Source of the DNA: Flavobacterium marginilacus
GTDB taxonomy: Bacteria > Bacteroidota > Bacteroidia > Flavobacteriales > Flavobacteriaceae
Direction of reading: 5' to 3'
NCBI RefSeq assembly: GCF_026870155.1
Contig: NZ_CP113975.1
Span: 124,001 to 188,000, forward strand
DNA length: 64,000 bases
How positions within the stretch are numbered: position 1 is the first letter of the stretch; each line of letters opens with the position of its first letter. The notes under the pieces are model-generated. The model had not been told where the DNA came from, did not search any database, and saw nothing but the letters and a program-made list of their open reading frames with translations. Shown here piece by piece: positions 54,698 to 63,736 of the stretch. A program made the position numbers and the translations under genes.

Positions 54698-55675
54698 TTA
54701 CTCGCTGTCTTCTTCGGCAGTGTTCGAAAGATGGTAAATAGCATCTCCTTGATACACGATGGGTGAGTGATTGGCATTGAGTACATAACCGTCATTTGGA
54801 GCTTTTATTTTTCGTTCAAATTTTCCAAAAGGATCGGTTATCATTCCTAAAACGGTTCCTTTTTTTACAAATTCTCCAACCAGATTATTATCGATGAGCA
54901 GACCCGAACATTTAGCACGCAGCCAGCCCGATTTTTCAATATAAATTGTTGGTTTTTTTTGTGTGGGAGCATGATGTTTTGAATCCAGCATATCTAAATG
55001 TTTCAAAAGACGCTTTACTCCATTGATGCCTTCCTGTGCCACCTCATGATTTATGTCTAATGATTTCCCGCCTTCAAACAGCAGCATTTTCACATTCAGT
55101 TTTTCGCTTGCACTTCGAAACGAACCCGCTATATTTTTTGAGAATAAGGTAAAAGGCGCATTAAAAGCATCGGCTAATAGCTGCACGCTGGGGTTATTTG
55201 GCGTAAGCCTGATCTGAGGGGCGTTAAAGCGGCCTGCACCGCCAGCATGAAAATCGACAGCATAATCTACAAGAGGCATAATGTCGGAAAGAATATGATA
55301 GGCAAACCGGCTGGCCAGTGATCCTTTTTTACTTCCAGGGAAAACACGGTTCAAATCTCTTCCATCCGGAAACTCTCTGGATTTGTTGATAAAGCCATAA
55401 ATGTTTACAATGGGTATGCAAATGATGGTTCCTTTTTTGGGCTTATTTATTTTTTTTGTAATGAGCTGTCTCACGATTTCGATCCCATTAAACTCGTCAC
55501 CATGAATCCCTGCCGAAAAAAGCACTACAGGTCCTTCTAATTTGGAACGTTTTACAATTATTGGAATCGTCAGTTTGGTAGTGGTATGCAATCGGGCTAT
55601 TTCCAGCTGAATGGTTTTGCTTTCTCCCGGCAAAACAATTTCGCCAAAAATTATTAATGGTTTTGTGTCTTTCAT
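54698..55675 (-). CDS. Succinylglutamate desuccinylase/aspartoacylase family protein
   Basis: A 325-residue zinc hydrolase of the AstE/AspA type. FSAGIHGDEFNGIEIVRQLI supplies the zinc-binding His-x-x-Glu, DRDLNRVFPG-type (PDGRDLNRVFPGSKKGSLAS) and AVDFHAGGAGRFNAPQIRL supply more of the active site. The C-terminal third has a lipoyl-like beta region. In many genomes such genes travel with RimK-like ligases; none is visible here, so the substrate is unknown. Confidence 0.9.
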   Translation of the reverse strand: MKDTKPLIIFGEIVLPGESKTIQLEIARLHTTTKLTIPIIVKRSKLEGPVVLFSAGIHGDEFNGIEIVRQLITKKINKPKKGTIICIPIVNIYGFINKSREFPDGRDLNRVFPGSKKGSLASRFAYHILSDIMPLVDYAVDFHAGGAGRFNAPQIRLTPNNPSVQLLADAFNAPFTLFSKNIAGSFRSASEKLNVKMLLFEGGKSLDINHEVAQEGINGVKRLLKHLDMLDSKHHAPTQKKPTIYIEKSGWLRAKCSGLLIDNNLVGEFVKKGTVLGMITDPFGKFERKIKAPNDGYVLNANHSPIVYQGDAIYHLSNTAEEDSE

Positions 55676-55805
55676 CCTGTAAAATAAAAGCCTAAATATA
55701 GAAATTATTTTTAGGCCAAATTACCAGATTACAGATAGAAACATAAATATTTAAAAAAGTTAAAAAATATGAACTCCGGCAAGGAATTGATTGTCATAGG
55801 AGCTT

Positions 55806-56282
55806 TTAGATCTTCTTTTTGGTTATTCCTGTCCGGGGGAAAAAACCTATCATATCTTCAATTTTTCTTTCATAGCCATATTCAGAAGCAAACCTGTTTT
55901 TGTATTTGGCATATTGATAATCTCTCAGGGCATCACTATAATTGTCGTAATCGCCCAGTATTTTAATATTTATGAGCTGGTTTTCGATAGATTTAATTTT
56001 GGATAGCATCTGCGAAACTTGGAAACGATTGTTATAATCACGATTAAACTCATCCCAGTCCACCTCGGGAGAGCTCAATTGTGGTTCGTTATCATGGTAG
56101 TTTTTTACCTTGTCAATGAGTAATTTGTTTTTCTCTTTTATGCGTCCATATTTTTGATGCTCTGATGGGCTCAGATTTACAGACATATTCTCTAGAGCAG
56201 CCGTTAAGACTGCCAAGGCTTGATTTATATCCTCAATCTGTGTATTCGAAAAATGAACTTTGCCTAAATTATCTATCGGCAT
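55806..56282 (-). CDS. Hypothetical helical protein
   Basis: A 158-residue protein without signal peptide. It is rich in charged helices: NTQIEDINQALAVLTAALEN, then LSPSEHQKYGRIKEKNKLLI, then the conserved-looking LSSPEVDWDEFNRDYNNRF. I recall similar small proteins in flavobacteria but know no function. Monocistronic, with an AT-rich region upstream. Confidence 0.6.
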   Translation of the reverse strand: MPIDNLGKVHFSNTQIEDINQALAVLTAALENMSVNLSPSEHQKYGRIKEKNKLLIDKVKNYHDNEPQLSSPEVDWDEFNRDYNNRFQVSQMLSKIKSIENQLINIKILGDYDNYSDALRDYQYAKYKNRFASEYGYERKIEDMIGFFPRTGITKKKI

Positions 56283-56608
56283 ACTGTATTGAATTTAAAT
56301 ATTTTATCTAAAATTATAAAAATTATTTAAAATTTTAATATTACATTATAATATTTATTGTTTATAATTAAAAATTTTAAATAAAGTAACTAAATTTTTA
56401 ATTTAAGATATTAAAAAATTGAAATTTATTATTAAAATTTTAAATAAGATTAATAATATTTTAATAATGAAAATTAAAAAATGGCGTTATTTATTGATAT
56501 ATCTTTCTGAAACATCTTATGAATGTTTTGGCAAAGTCAGAGTTCGAACCAAAAAAGATTAATGATTATATTTGTATACTGAAAGTTAATCTGCATTCAT
56601 AAAATCCA
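56283..56608. other. Extremely AT-rich gene-free stretch
   Basis: About 200 bases (56290-56480) are nearly pure A and T, with the words AAATTTTAAAT, TTAAAATTTTAA and their inversions repeated. No reading frame, terminator or DnaA-box cluster is seen. TATATTTG-like sequence (ATATTTG at about 56570-56576, ATTATATTTG) before uvrC could be its -7 promoter box. Confidence 0.6.
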
Positions 56609-58405
56609 ATGATCAACTCTAATGTAGCCCTGCAAATACAAACCCTGCCCGATGGTCCCGGGGTGTATCAATATTATGACAAGGAAGGGAAAATTTTATA
56701 TGTCGGAAAAGCCAAGAATCTTAAAAAAAGGGTTGCTTCCTACTTTAATAAAATTCATGATACGGCAAAGACCAATGTGCTTGTAAAGAAAATTGTTACT
56801 ATCAAACACATAGTTGTGCCTACAGAAACAGATGCGCTTTTATTAGAAAATAATCTGATAAAAACGCTTTTGCCAAGATATAATGTGCTATTGAAAGATG
56901 ATAAAAGCTACCCTTGGCTATGTATCAAGAAAGAACCTTTTTCCCGGATTTTTGCCACCCGAAGAATGGTCAAGGACGGATCGGAATATTTTGGACCTTA
57001 TACCAATTTCAAAACAGTGCACACGATTCTGGATTTAATAAAGGAACTTTATCCGTTAAGAACCTGCAACTATGATTTGAATCAGAGTAATATTGACAAT
57101 GGTAAATTCAAAGTATGTCTGGAATTTCATATCGGTAATTGCAAAGGACCTTGTGAAGGTTTTGAAACATTAGAACATTATCAAAAGCAGGTTGATGCCA
57201 TCCGTGAAATACTAAAAGGAAATTTCAAGGAGAGCATGAGAGATTTTAAACGTTTGATGACCAGTCTGGCGCAGGATATGCGATTTGAAGAAGCACAGAA
57301 AATAAAGGAAAAAATAGAAATTCTCGAGAATTATCAATCCCGTTCTACTATTGTAAATCCTAAGATTACCAATATTGATGTTTTTTCGATAGTTTCGGAT
57401 GAGAGTGCAGCTTTTGTCAATTTTCTTCAGATATCACATGGTTCAATCATTCGATCCCATACAATGGAAATCAAGAAGAAACTTGAAGAAACGGATGAAG
57501 AATTATTAGAATTGGCAATTATTGAACTTAGAGAACGTTTCCAATTACTATCCAAAGAAGTTATTGTTCCGTTTGAAGTAGATTTAGGTGAAAAAATAAA
57601 GATTACGGTACCGCAGCTGGGGGATAAAAAACAAATATTGGATTTGTCGATTCGTAACGCCAAATTCTACAGAATTGAACAGCTGAAACAATTACAGATA
57701 GTAGACCCAGACCGTCATACCAACAGAATAATGGCACAGATGAAAAGCGATCTGCGTTTGCCGGTAGAACCAAGACATATAGAATGTTTTGATAATTCGA
57801 ACATTCAGGGAACTAATCCTGTTGCTGCCTGTGTGGTGTTCAAGGACGGAAAACCCAGTAAGAAAGATTACAGGCATTTTAATGTGAAAACCGTAGTGGG
57901 TCCTGACGATTTTGCTTCGATGGAAGAAATTGTCTATCGCCGTTACAAAAGACTGCTGGATGAAAGTGAACCTTTGCCTAACCTGATTATCATTGACGGT
58001 GGAAAAGGACAATTGTCATCGGCCTTAAAAAGTATTGATGCTTTGGGACTGCGGGGTAAAATTGCTATTATAGGAATTGCAAAAAGACTTGAAGAATTAT
58101 TCTATCCAGGAGATTCCATTCCATTGTATTTAGATAAAAAGTCGGAAACCTTGAAAGTTATTCAGCAGCTGCGAAATGAAGCACACCGTTTTGGGATAAC
58201 ATTTCATAGGGATAAAAGAAGTAAATCGGCACTAAATTCTTCGATTGAAAGCATTCCGGGAATCGGCGAAAAAACAATGCTTACCTTGATTCAGCATTTT
58301 AAAAGTGTAAAAAGATTGAAACTGGCGACAGAAAAAGAAATTTCGGAGGTTGTAGGTGTATCAAAAGCCAAAAAAATTACCGACTTTTACAATAAAAATA
58401 CTTAA
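56609..58405 (+). CDS. uvrC: Excinuclease ABC subunit C
   Basis: Makes both incisions in nucleotide excision repair with UvrB. The 598-residue protein has the GIY-YIG nuclease domain (GPGVYQYYDKEGKILYVGKA, residues 17-36), the cysteine-rich GNCKGPC region, the UvrB-binding UVR helix (DMRFEEAQKIKEKIEILENY), the RNase-H-like C nuclease domain (ECFDNSNIQGTNPVAACVVF, then IIDGGKGQLS) and the tandem HhH end (SIPGIGEKTMLTLIQHF). All parts are intact. Confidence 0.96.
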   Translation: MINSNVALQIQTLPDGPGVYQYYDKEGKILYVGKAKNLKKRVASYFNKIHDTAKTNVLVKKIVTIKHIVVPTETDALLLENNLIKTLLPRYNVLLKDDKSYPWLCIKKEPFSRIFATRRMVKDGSEYFGPYTNFKTVHTILDLIKELYPLRTCNYDLNQSNIDNGKFKVCLEFHIGNCKGPCEGFETLEHYQKQVDAIREILKGNFKESMRDFKRLMTSLAQDMRFEEAQKIKEKIEILENYQSRSTIVNPKITNIDVFSIVSDESAAFVNFLQISHGSIIRSHTMEIKKKLEETDEELLELAIIELRERFQLLSKEVIVPFEVDLGEKIKITVPQLGDKKQILDLSIRNAKFYRIEQLKQLQIVDPDRHTNRIMAQMKSDLRLPVEPRHIECFDNSNIQGTNPVAACVVFKDGKPSKKDYRHFNVKTVVGPDDFASMEEIVYRRYKRLLDESEPLPNLIIIDGGKGQLSSALKSIDALGLRGKIAIIGIAKRLEELFYPGDSIPLYLDKKSETLKVIQQLRNEAHRFGITFHRDKRSKSALNSSIESIPGIGEKTMLTLIQHFKSVKRLKLATEKEISEVVGVSKAKKITDFYNKNT

Positions 58406-58406
58406 T

Positions 58407-60698
58407 ATGAGAATTGAGGCAACAGCCAAAAGGCAACAGCCAAAAGTAAAAATTGATTTTGTCTGCATTGAATGGGCAAAGGTTGGCAGCAGCCTGTTTT
58501 TTATATTAAAAGCCTTTTTTCTCATTGCCTATTGCTTATTGCCTATTGCCTCAAACGCTCAGGATGCACCCAAAAGACCTAAAATAGGTTTGGTGCTAAG
58601 TGGAGGAGGTGCCAAAGGATTTGCACATATAGGAGTTTTAAATGTATTGGAAGATGCCGGAATAAAAATAGACTACATTGGCGGGACCAGTATGGGGGCT
58701 GTAATTGGAGGTCTTTATGCTATGGGATATAATGCAAAACAGATTGATTCTATTATTGATACTACTAATTTTAGTAATGTTATTAATGACTTTATTCCTC
58801 GATCTTCCAAAAATTTCTATGAAAAACGAAATGATGAATTGTATGCTTTAATACTTCCATTCAATAAATTTAGTATTGGTACTCCCGAGGGATTGTCCAA
58901 AGGAATGTACAATTTTAATTTATTGAGCCGTTTGACATTTCCTGTAAGGCATGTTCGTAATTTTAATGAGCTGCCAATTCCTTTTGTATGTGTTGGAACC
59001 AATATCGCTCTAGGAGAGCAGGTGGTTTTTGACAAAGGAATTTTGTCTCAGGCCATAACAGGCAGTGCATCCCTTCCTTCCATATTTGCGCCTATTATCA
59101 TTGATAACAATCTAATTATTGATGGAGGCGTAATTAATAATTATCCGATTGATGAGGTTCGTAAGATGGGTGCTGATATTATAATAGGAGTCGATGTTCA
59201 ATCTGGATTATTGAGTAAAGATGAACTTAGAAGTGCCTCAAAAGTTTTTTTTCAGATTACCAATCTGCAGATGATTGAAAGAATGAAAACAAATGCAAAT
59301 CTGACTGAAATCTATATAAAGCCTGATGTTAAAAATTATGGAGTAGTATCTTTTGAAAAAGCGGCAGAAATTATTAAAAAAGGCGAGGACGCTGCTTTTT
59401 CTATATATGAAAAAATAGATCTTTTGGTAGATAAGGCTAATCCATATCACAAACCCAAACTGAAAGTGCAGACCGACAGCTTGAATATTGTCAGCATAAA
59501 AATAAATGAACTCAAAAATTATTCAAGGGATTATATTATTGGTAAATTAAATTTTAAGCCCAAGTCTAAAATTAGCTTTAGAGATTTGGAAACAGGAATA
59601 AATAACCTGAATGCTACACAGAATTTTAGCAATGTCAGTTATTATTTTGACAAAAACGGAGAATACGATGACTTGGTTCTTACTTTAACGGAAAGTCCTG
59701 TAAAGACAAATTTAAAATTTGCACTGCATTACGATGGCTTGTACAAAAGTGCTGTTCTTGCTAATATTACCAATAAAAAAACTTTTTTCAAAAATGACTT
59801 TTTATCTGCCGATTTGGTTTTGGGAGATAACCTAAGGTATTATTTTGATTATTATATTGATAACGGATTTCAATTGAGTTATGGTTTTAAATCACAATTG
59901 AACCAGTTTAATAAAAATGTACCTGTCAGCGTAATAACATACAACATTAACGGTATAAATTCTATAAATATTGATTATTTAAATTTGTCAAATCAAGTAT
60001 ACATTCAATCCTTATTTGCGCAAAAATTTCTTATTGGTGTTGGAGCAGAGTTCGAATATCTGGACATTTCTTCGGAAACACTTGAGCTGAATTCAAATAT
60101 TACAAAGAGTACATACGGCAGTGTTTTCGGGTATATTAAATACGATTCCTACGATAATAAATACTTCCCAAAAAAGGGATGGTATTTCTCAGCAAACCCT
60201 CAGTTTTATATGTTTTCTTCAGAGAGTGATGCTAATTTTAATCCTTTTTTTATAGTAAAAGGCGAAGCAGGTATTGCAAAAACAGTTTTTAAAAATGCAA
60301 CCATTAAATTTCAAACCGAGGCAGGAACACCTGTTGGTGATAAAAGCATACCTTATTTCGATTTTATTTTAGGGGGTTATGGATATTATAATACCAACAA
60401 TTTCAAGTATTTTTATGGTTATGATTTCTTAAGTATTTCAGGAAGCGGTTATTTGGAATCAACCATTACATTTGATTATGAAGTTTTCAAAAAAAACCAT
60501 ATTAATTTTTCTGCTAATTATGCTAATCTAGGCGATGATCTTTATAAATCGTTAGATTGGATTTCTTTGCCAAAGTATTCAGGATATGCTTTGGGTTATG
60601 GATTGGAAACTGTTATTGGACCAGTTGAGATAAAATATTCATGGTCACCGGAAATTTCCAATTCTTATCTTTGGTTTTCTGTTGGATTTATTTTTTGA
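58407..60698 (+). CDS. Patatin-like phospholipase with C-terminal outer-membrane barrel
   Basis: A 763-residue protein with the patatin catalytic domain: oxyanion GGGAKGFAHIGVLNVL, nucleophile in GGTSMGAVIGG, and Asp in IIDGGVINNYPIDE. A POTRA-like segment and a beta-barrel follow (about 430-763), ending WFSVGFIF with a terminal Phe as in Omp85-type proteins, so it probably belongs to the PlpD-like type V group. The ATG at 58407 follows the uvrC stop by one base. The first 50 residues, including the hydrophobic signal core FFLIAYCLLPIASNAQ, are encoded by a word-repeat block, so the original start may have been further in. Confidence 0.85.
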   Translation: MRIEATAKRQQPKVKIDFVCIEWAKVGSSLFFILKAFFLIAYCLLPIASNAQDAPKRPKIGLVLSGGGAKGFAHIGVLNVLEDAGIKIDYIGGTSMGAVIGGLYAMGYNAKQIDSIIDTTNFSNVINDFIPRSSKNFYEKRNDELYALILPFNKFSIGTPEGLSKGMYNFNLLSRLTFPVRHVRNFNELPIPFVCVGTNIALGEQVVFDKGILSQAITGSASLPSIFAPIIIDNNLIIDGGVINNYPIDEVRKMGADIIIGVDVQSGLLSKDELRSASKVFFQITNLQMIERMKTNANLTEIYIKPDVKNYGVVSFEKAAEIIKKGEDAAFSIYEKIDLLVDKANPYHKPKLKVQTDSLNIVSIKINELKNYSRDYIIGKLNFKPKSKISFRDLETGINNLNATQNFSNVSYYFDKNGEYDDLVLTLTESPVKTNLKFALHYDGLYKSAVLANITNKKTFFKNDFLSADLVLGDNLRYYFDYYIDNGFQLSYGFKSQLNQFNKNVPVSVITYNINGINSINIDYLNLSNQVYIQSLFAQKFLIGVGAEFEYLDISSETLELNSNITKSTYGSVFGYIKYDSYDNKYFPKKGWYFSANPQFYMFSSESDANFNPFFIVKGEAGIAKTVFKNATIKFQTEAGTPVGDKSIPYFDFILGGYGYYNTNNFKYFYGYDFLSISGSGYLESTITFDYEVFKKNHINFSANYANLGDDLYKSLDWISLPKYSGYALGYGLETVIGPVEIKYSWSPEISNSYLWFSVGFIF
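58414..58554. repeat. Inverted/direct word repeat encoding the patatin N-terminus
   Basis: TTGAGGCAA (58414-58422) is answered by TTGCCTCAA (58546-58554). Inside, AGGCAACAGCCAAA is repeated twice, and CATTGCCTATTGCTTATTGC continues as CTATTGCC. The block lies within the coding sequence and supplies the signal peptide. Confidence 0.65.
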
Positions 60699-60779
60699 TT
60701 TACATTTTTTATTAAAAAAAATTACGACATTTGTAATTATGAAAGCAAATTGGAAAGGTTTATTAGAATATCTTCAATT

Positions 60780-60962
60780 CTTAATCAAGAGAAATCCAGA
60801 GTGATTTTTTTTAATTGGTTAATTCTTCAATTAGAAAATTAGATAATTCTATAAGGAGATCTGATTTGTAAAAACAGTTTTTAATTGTTTTCATTTCTTT
60901 TTTCAATGATATAGTAATTGTTATAATTTTCTAATTAACACATTTTCTAATTTTCTAATTTA
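60780..60962. repeat. AATTAGAAAATTAGA word repeat upstream of hmgA
   Basis: CTTCAATTAGAAAATTAGAT in the middle of the gap is answered near hmgA by CATTTTCTAATTTTCTAATT in the opposite sense. The 271-base gap contains no reading frame I would support. Confidence 0.55.
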
Positions 60963-60969
60963 AAAAGTC

Positions 60970-62127
60970 ATGCCAATATATCATAAACTGGGAAATATCC
61001 CTCCAAAGCGGCACACCCAATTTGAAAATCCAAAAGGAGGACTGTATTATGAACAGCTTTTTGGGACAGAGGGTTTTCATGGCAATTCTTCATTGTCATA
61101 TCATATTCACAGACCTACTCAGGTCAAGGAAATTTTAAAATCATATTCAGTCGAACCCAAAATAGCCATTGGGAAAAACATAAAATCACTATTATTAAAA
61201 GGTTTCGAATTAAAACCCGAAGACGATTTTTTGGACAGCCGTAAGCCCATGCTGGTCAATAGAGACTGCATCATCGGACTGGCCGCGCCTAGAAGATCCC
61301 TAACCGCATATTTCTATAAAAATGCTGATGCCGACGAAATGATTTTCATTCACAAAGGCAAAGGAAAACTCCGCACTATGCTTGGAAATATTCCTTTTGA
61401 GTACGGCGATTATCTGATTATTCCGCGCGGTATTATTTACCAGATTGAATTTGACACAGAAGAAAACCGCTTATTTTATGTAGAATCCTATTCTCCGTTT
61501 TACACGCCAAAACGTTACAAAAATGCATCGGGACAGCATTTGGAACATTCGCCTTTTTGCGAACGCGATTTTATTTTGCCTAACGAACTAGAATCTCATG
61601 ACGAAAAAGGAGATTTTATTATCAAAATAAAAAAGGAAGGAATGATGCACGAAGTGGTTTATGCCACGCATCCTTTTGATGTTGTGGGCTGGGATGGTTA
61701 TAATTTTCCATACGGTTTCAGTATACACAACTTCGAGCCTATAACTGGACGCGTACATCAGCCGCCGCCAGTTCATCAAACTTTTGAAACGGGAACTTTT
61801 GTGGTTTGCTCATTTGTGCCAAGATTATACGATTATCATCCAAAATCCATTCCGGCGCCATACAATCACAGCAATATTGACAGCGATGAGGTTTTGTATT
61901 ATGTAGACGGCGATTTCATGAGCCGAAATAATATCGAGCAGGGACACATTACACTGCATCCAAAAGGAATTCCTCACGGACCAGCACCCGGCGCGATGGA
62001 GCGAAGCATCGGACATAAGGAAACTCAGGAATTAGCCGTAATGGTCGATACTTTTCACCCGCTTATGGTGACCGAAGAAGCCATGGGAATTGATGACGGA
62101 CAGTATTATAAATCTTGGACAGAATAA
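60970..62127 (+). CDS. hmgA: Homogentisate 1,2-dioxygenase
   Basis: Opens the homogentisate ring to maleylacetoacetate in tyrosine catabolism. The 385-residue protein matches the shorter bacterial form: YHKLGNIPPKRHTQF at the N-terminus, the cupin segment DEMIFIHKGKGKLRTMLGNI, DYLIIPRGIIYQIEFD, and the iron-site region SFVPRLYDYHPKSIPAPYNH, SNIDSDEVLYYVDGDFMSR, then HPKGIPHGPAPGAMERSIGH. hppD follows. Confidence 0.94.
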   Translation: MPIYHKLGNIPPKRHTQFENPKGGLYYEQLFGTEGFHGNSSLSYHIHRPTQVKEILKSYSVEPKIAIGKNIKSLLLKGFELKPEDDFLDSRKPMLVNRDCIIGLAAPRRSLTAYFYKNADADEMIFIHKGKGKLRTMLGNIPFEYGDYLIIPRGIIYQIEFDTEENRLFYVESYSPFYTPKRYKNASGQHLEHSPFCERDFILPNELESHDEKGDFIIKIKKEGMMHEVVYATHPFDVVGWDGYNFPYGFSIHNFEPITGRVHQPPPVHQTFETGTFVVCSFVPRLYDYHPKSIPAPYNHSNIDSDEVLYYVDGDFMSRNNIEQGHITLHPKGIPHGPAPGAMERSIGHKETQELAVMVDTFHPLMVTEEAMGIDDGQYYKSWTE

Positions 62128-62138
62128 AAAAAATATTT

Positions 62139-62222
62139 TACCGCAAAGAACTCAAGAAAAGTTCACGCAAAGAACACAAAGCTTTGCGGAACTTTGCGTA
62201 AAACTTTGCGCTCTCTGCGGTA
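62139..62222. repeat. ACCGCAAAG inverted repeat between hmgA and hppD
   Basis: TACCGCAAAG at one end, CTCTGCGGTA at the other, with GCAAAG and CTTTGCG words between them that also pair. Confidence 0.7.
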
Positions 62223-62293
62223 AGAAAAACACAATCTACAACAATATTTCGGTTCGTCAAATAAACGATTGACCGATTAAACAAATAAACATC

Positions 62294-63454
62294 ATGAGTA
62301 AAGAAATAAAATCAGTAGAATACGGATTAGAGAAAATATTTGAAGGAGCACAGGATTTCCTTCCGTTATTAGGAACCGATTATGTAGAATTCTACGTAGG
62401 CAACGCAAAACAATCGGCTCATTATTATAAAACCGCTTTTGGTTATCAGTCATTGGCTTATGCCGGACTGGAAACGGGCGTAAAAGACAAAGCTTCATAT
62501 GTTTTGAAACAAGACAAAATCCGAATTGTTTTGACAACTCCTTTAACGCAGGACTCTCCAATCCATGATCATTTGAAAAAGCACGGAGACGGCGTAAAAG
62601 TAGCCGCACTTTGGGTAGAAGATGCCCGAAGCGCTTATGAAGAAACAATGAAACGCGGCGCTCGTTCTTTTATGGAACCAACAGTAGAGCAGGATGAGTA
62701 TGGAGAAGTAGTGCGTTCTGGAATTTATACGTATGGAGAAACGGTTCATATTTTTGTGGAACGAAAAAATTATAAAGGTGTTTTCCTGCCAGGTTACAAA
62801 GAGTGGAAATCCGATTATAATCCAGAACCAACGGGGCTTAAATATATAGATCACATGGTAGGAAATGTGGGCTGGAACGAAATGAATACTTGGGTTAAAT
62901 TTTATGAAGATGTGATGGGATTTGTGAATTTCCTGTCATTTGATGACAAACAAATCAATACCGAATACTCAGCTTTGATGAGTAAAGTAATGTCCAATGG
63001 CAACGGAAGAATCAAATTCCCTATCAATGAACCAGCCGAAGGAAAGAAAAAATCGCAAATCGAAGAATACCTGGATTTTTACGGAGGACCAGGAATTCAG
63101 CACATCGCCATTGCTACTGACGATATTATAAAAACAGTTTCGGAGTTGAAAGCGAGAGGAGTGGAGTTTTTATCGTCCCCTCCTCACGCTTACTATGAAG
63201 CTATTCCCGAGAGATTGGGCGTACACATGAGTATGATGAAAGAAGATTTGAATGAAATAGAAAAACTGGCGATTATGGTTGATGCCGATGAAGACGGTTA
63301 TTTATTGCAGATTTTTACCAAACCTGTTCAAGACCGTCCTACCTTGTTTTTTGAAATTATTCAGCGAATGGGAGCCAAAGGATTTGGTGCGGGGAACTTT
63401 AAAGCACTTTTTGAATCTATTGAGCGTGAACAGGAATTACGAGGAACTCTGTAA
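62294..63454 (+). CDS. hppD: 4-hydroxyphenylpyruvate dioxygenase
   Basis: Makes homogentisate from 4-hydroxyphenylpyruvate, the step before HmgA. The 386-residue protein has two vicinal-oxygen-chelate domains: GTDYVEFYVGNAKQSAHYYK in the first, and in the second YIDHMVGNVGWNEMNTWVKF and GPGIQHIAIATDD with the iron His residues, ending LQIFTKPVQDRPTLFFEIIQ (iron Glu) and RMGAKGFGAGNFKALFESIE. The 166-base gap to hmgA contains a palindromic repeat but no terminator with a T run. Confidence 0.96.
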   Translation: MSKEIKSVEYGLEKIFEGAQDFLPLLGTDYVEFYVGNAKQSAHYYKTAFGYQSLAYAGLETGVKDKASYVLKQDKIRIVLTTPLTQDSPIHDHLKKHGDGVKVAALWVEDARSAYEETMKRGARSFMEPTVEQDEYGEVVRSGIYTYGETVHIFVERKNYKGVFLPGYKEWKSDYNPEPTGLKYIDHMVGNVGWNEMNTWVKFYEDVMGFVNFLSFDDKQINTEYSALMSKVMSNGNGRIKFPINEPAEGKKKSQIEEYLDFYGGPGIQHIAIATDDIIKTVSELKARGVEFLSSPPHAYYEAIPERLGVHMSMMKEDLNEIEKLAIMVDADEDGYLLQIFTKPVQDRPTLFFEIIQRMGAKGFGAGNFKALFESIEREQELRGTL

Positions 63455-63506
63455 AATTCAATTATTTTTACATTATCAAAAAAAATAATAGTTAAAGAAC
63501 CCTTAA

Positions 63507-63576
63507 AGGTGCAAATGTTGTGTTAAACTTGGTTTTTTGCTAAAAATAATTCGATTTATGCAATAACTTTGCACCT
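63507..63576. promoter_or_regulatory. Candidate promoter with a 9-bp inverted repeat
   Basis: AGGTGCAAA (63507-63515) and TTTGCACCT (63568-63576) are perfect inverses. The second contains the TTTG of TAACTTTG (63564-63571), which fits the TAnnTTTG -7 box. A TTTG at 63536-63539 is 24 bases upstream, a little long for a -33 box. Confidence 0.45.
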
Positions 63577-63577
63577 G

Positions 63578-63690
63578 TAAACAACGAAGGGGTGGTTTCC
63601 TTCTTAGTTTCATATAAATTTTCATAATTTATAGTTTTTTGGTTAGTTAATAGCATAAAAACTCAGTCATTAATTTGACTGAGTTTTTTT
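63578..63690 (+). ncRNA. Candidate small RNA of about 110 nt
   Basis: No open frame lies between the -7 box at 63564-63571 and the strong terminator ending near 63690. The expected transcript begins near 63578 and has a GAAGG/CCTTC hairpin (63586-63590 and 63599-63603), an AT-rich linker and the terminator stem. It may belong to a conserved Bacteroidota RNA class; I cannot confirm which. A leader for the DUF3108 gene is the alternative, since the terminator would then attenuate it. Confidence 0.45.
63656..63690 (+). terminator. Strong hairpin terminator
   Basis: AAAAACTCAGTCA, loop TTAATT, TGACTGAGTTTTTTT. Confidence 0.9.
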
Positions 63691-63736
63691 GTTTTAATAC
63701 ATTTGAGATTTATTTTTTATAATATATCGAAATCCA

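Noticed and set aside
56283..56608. Replication origin in the AT island
   Set aside because: No DnaA-box cluster and no dnaA or dnaN-type neighbours.
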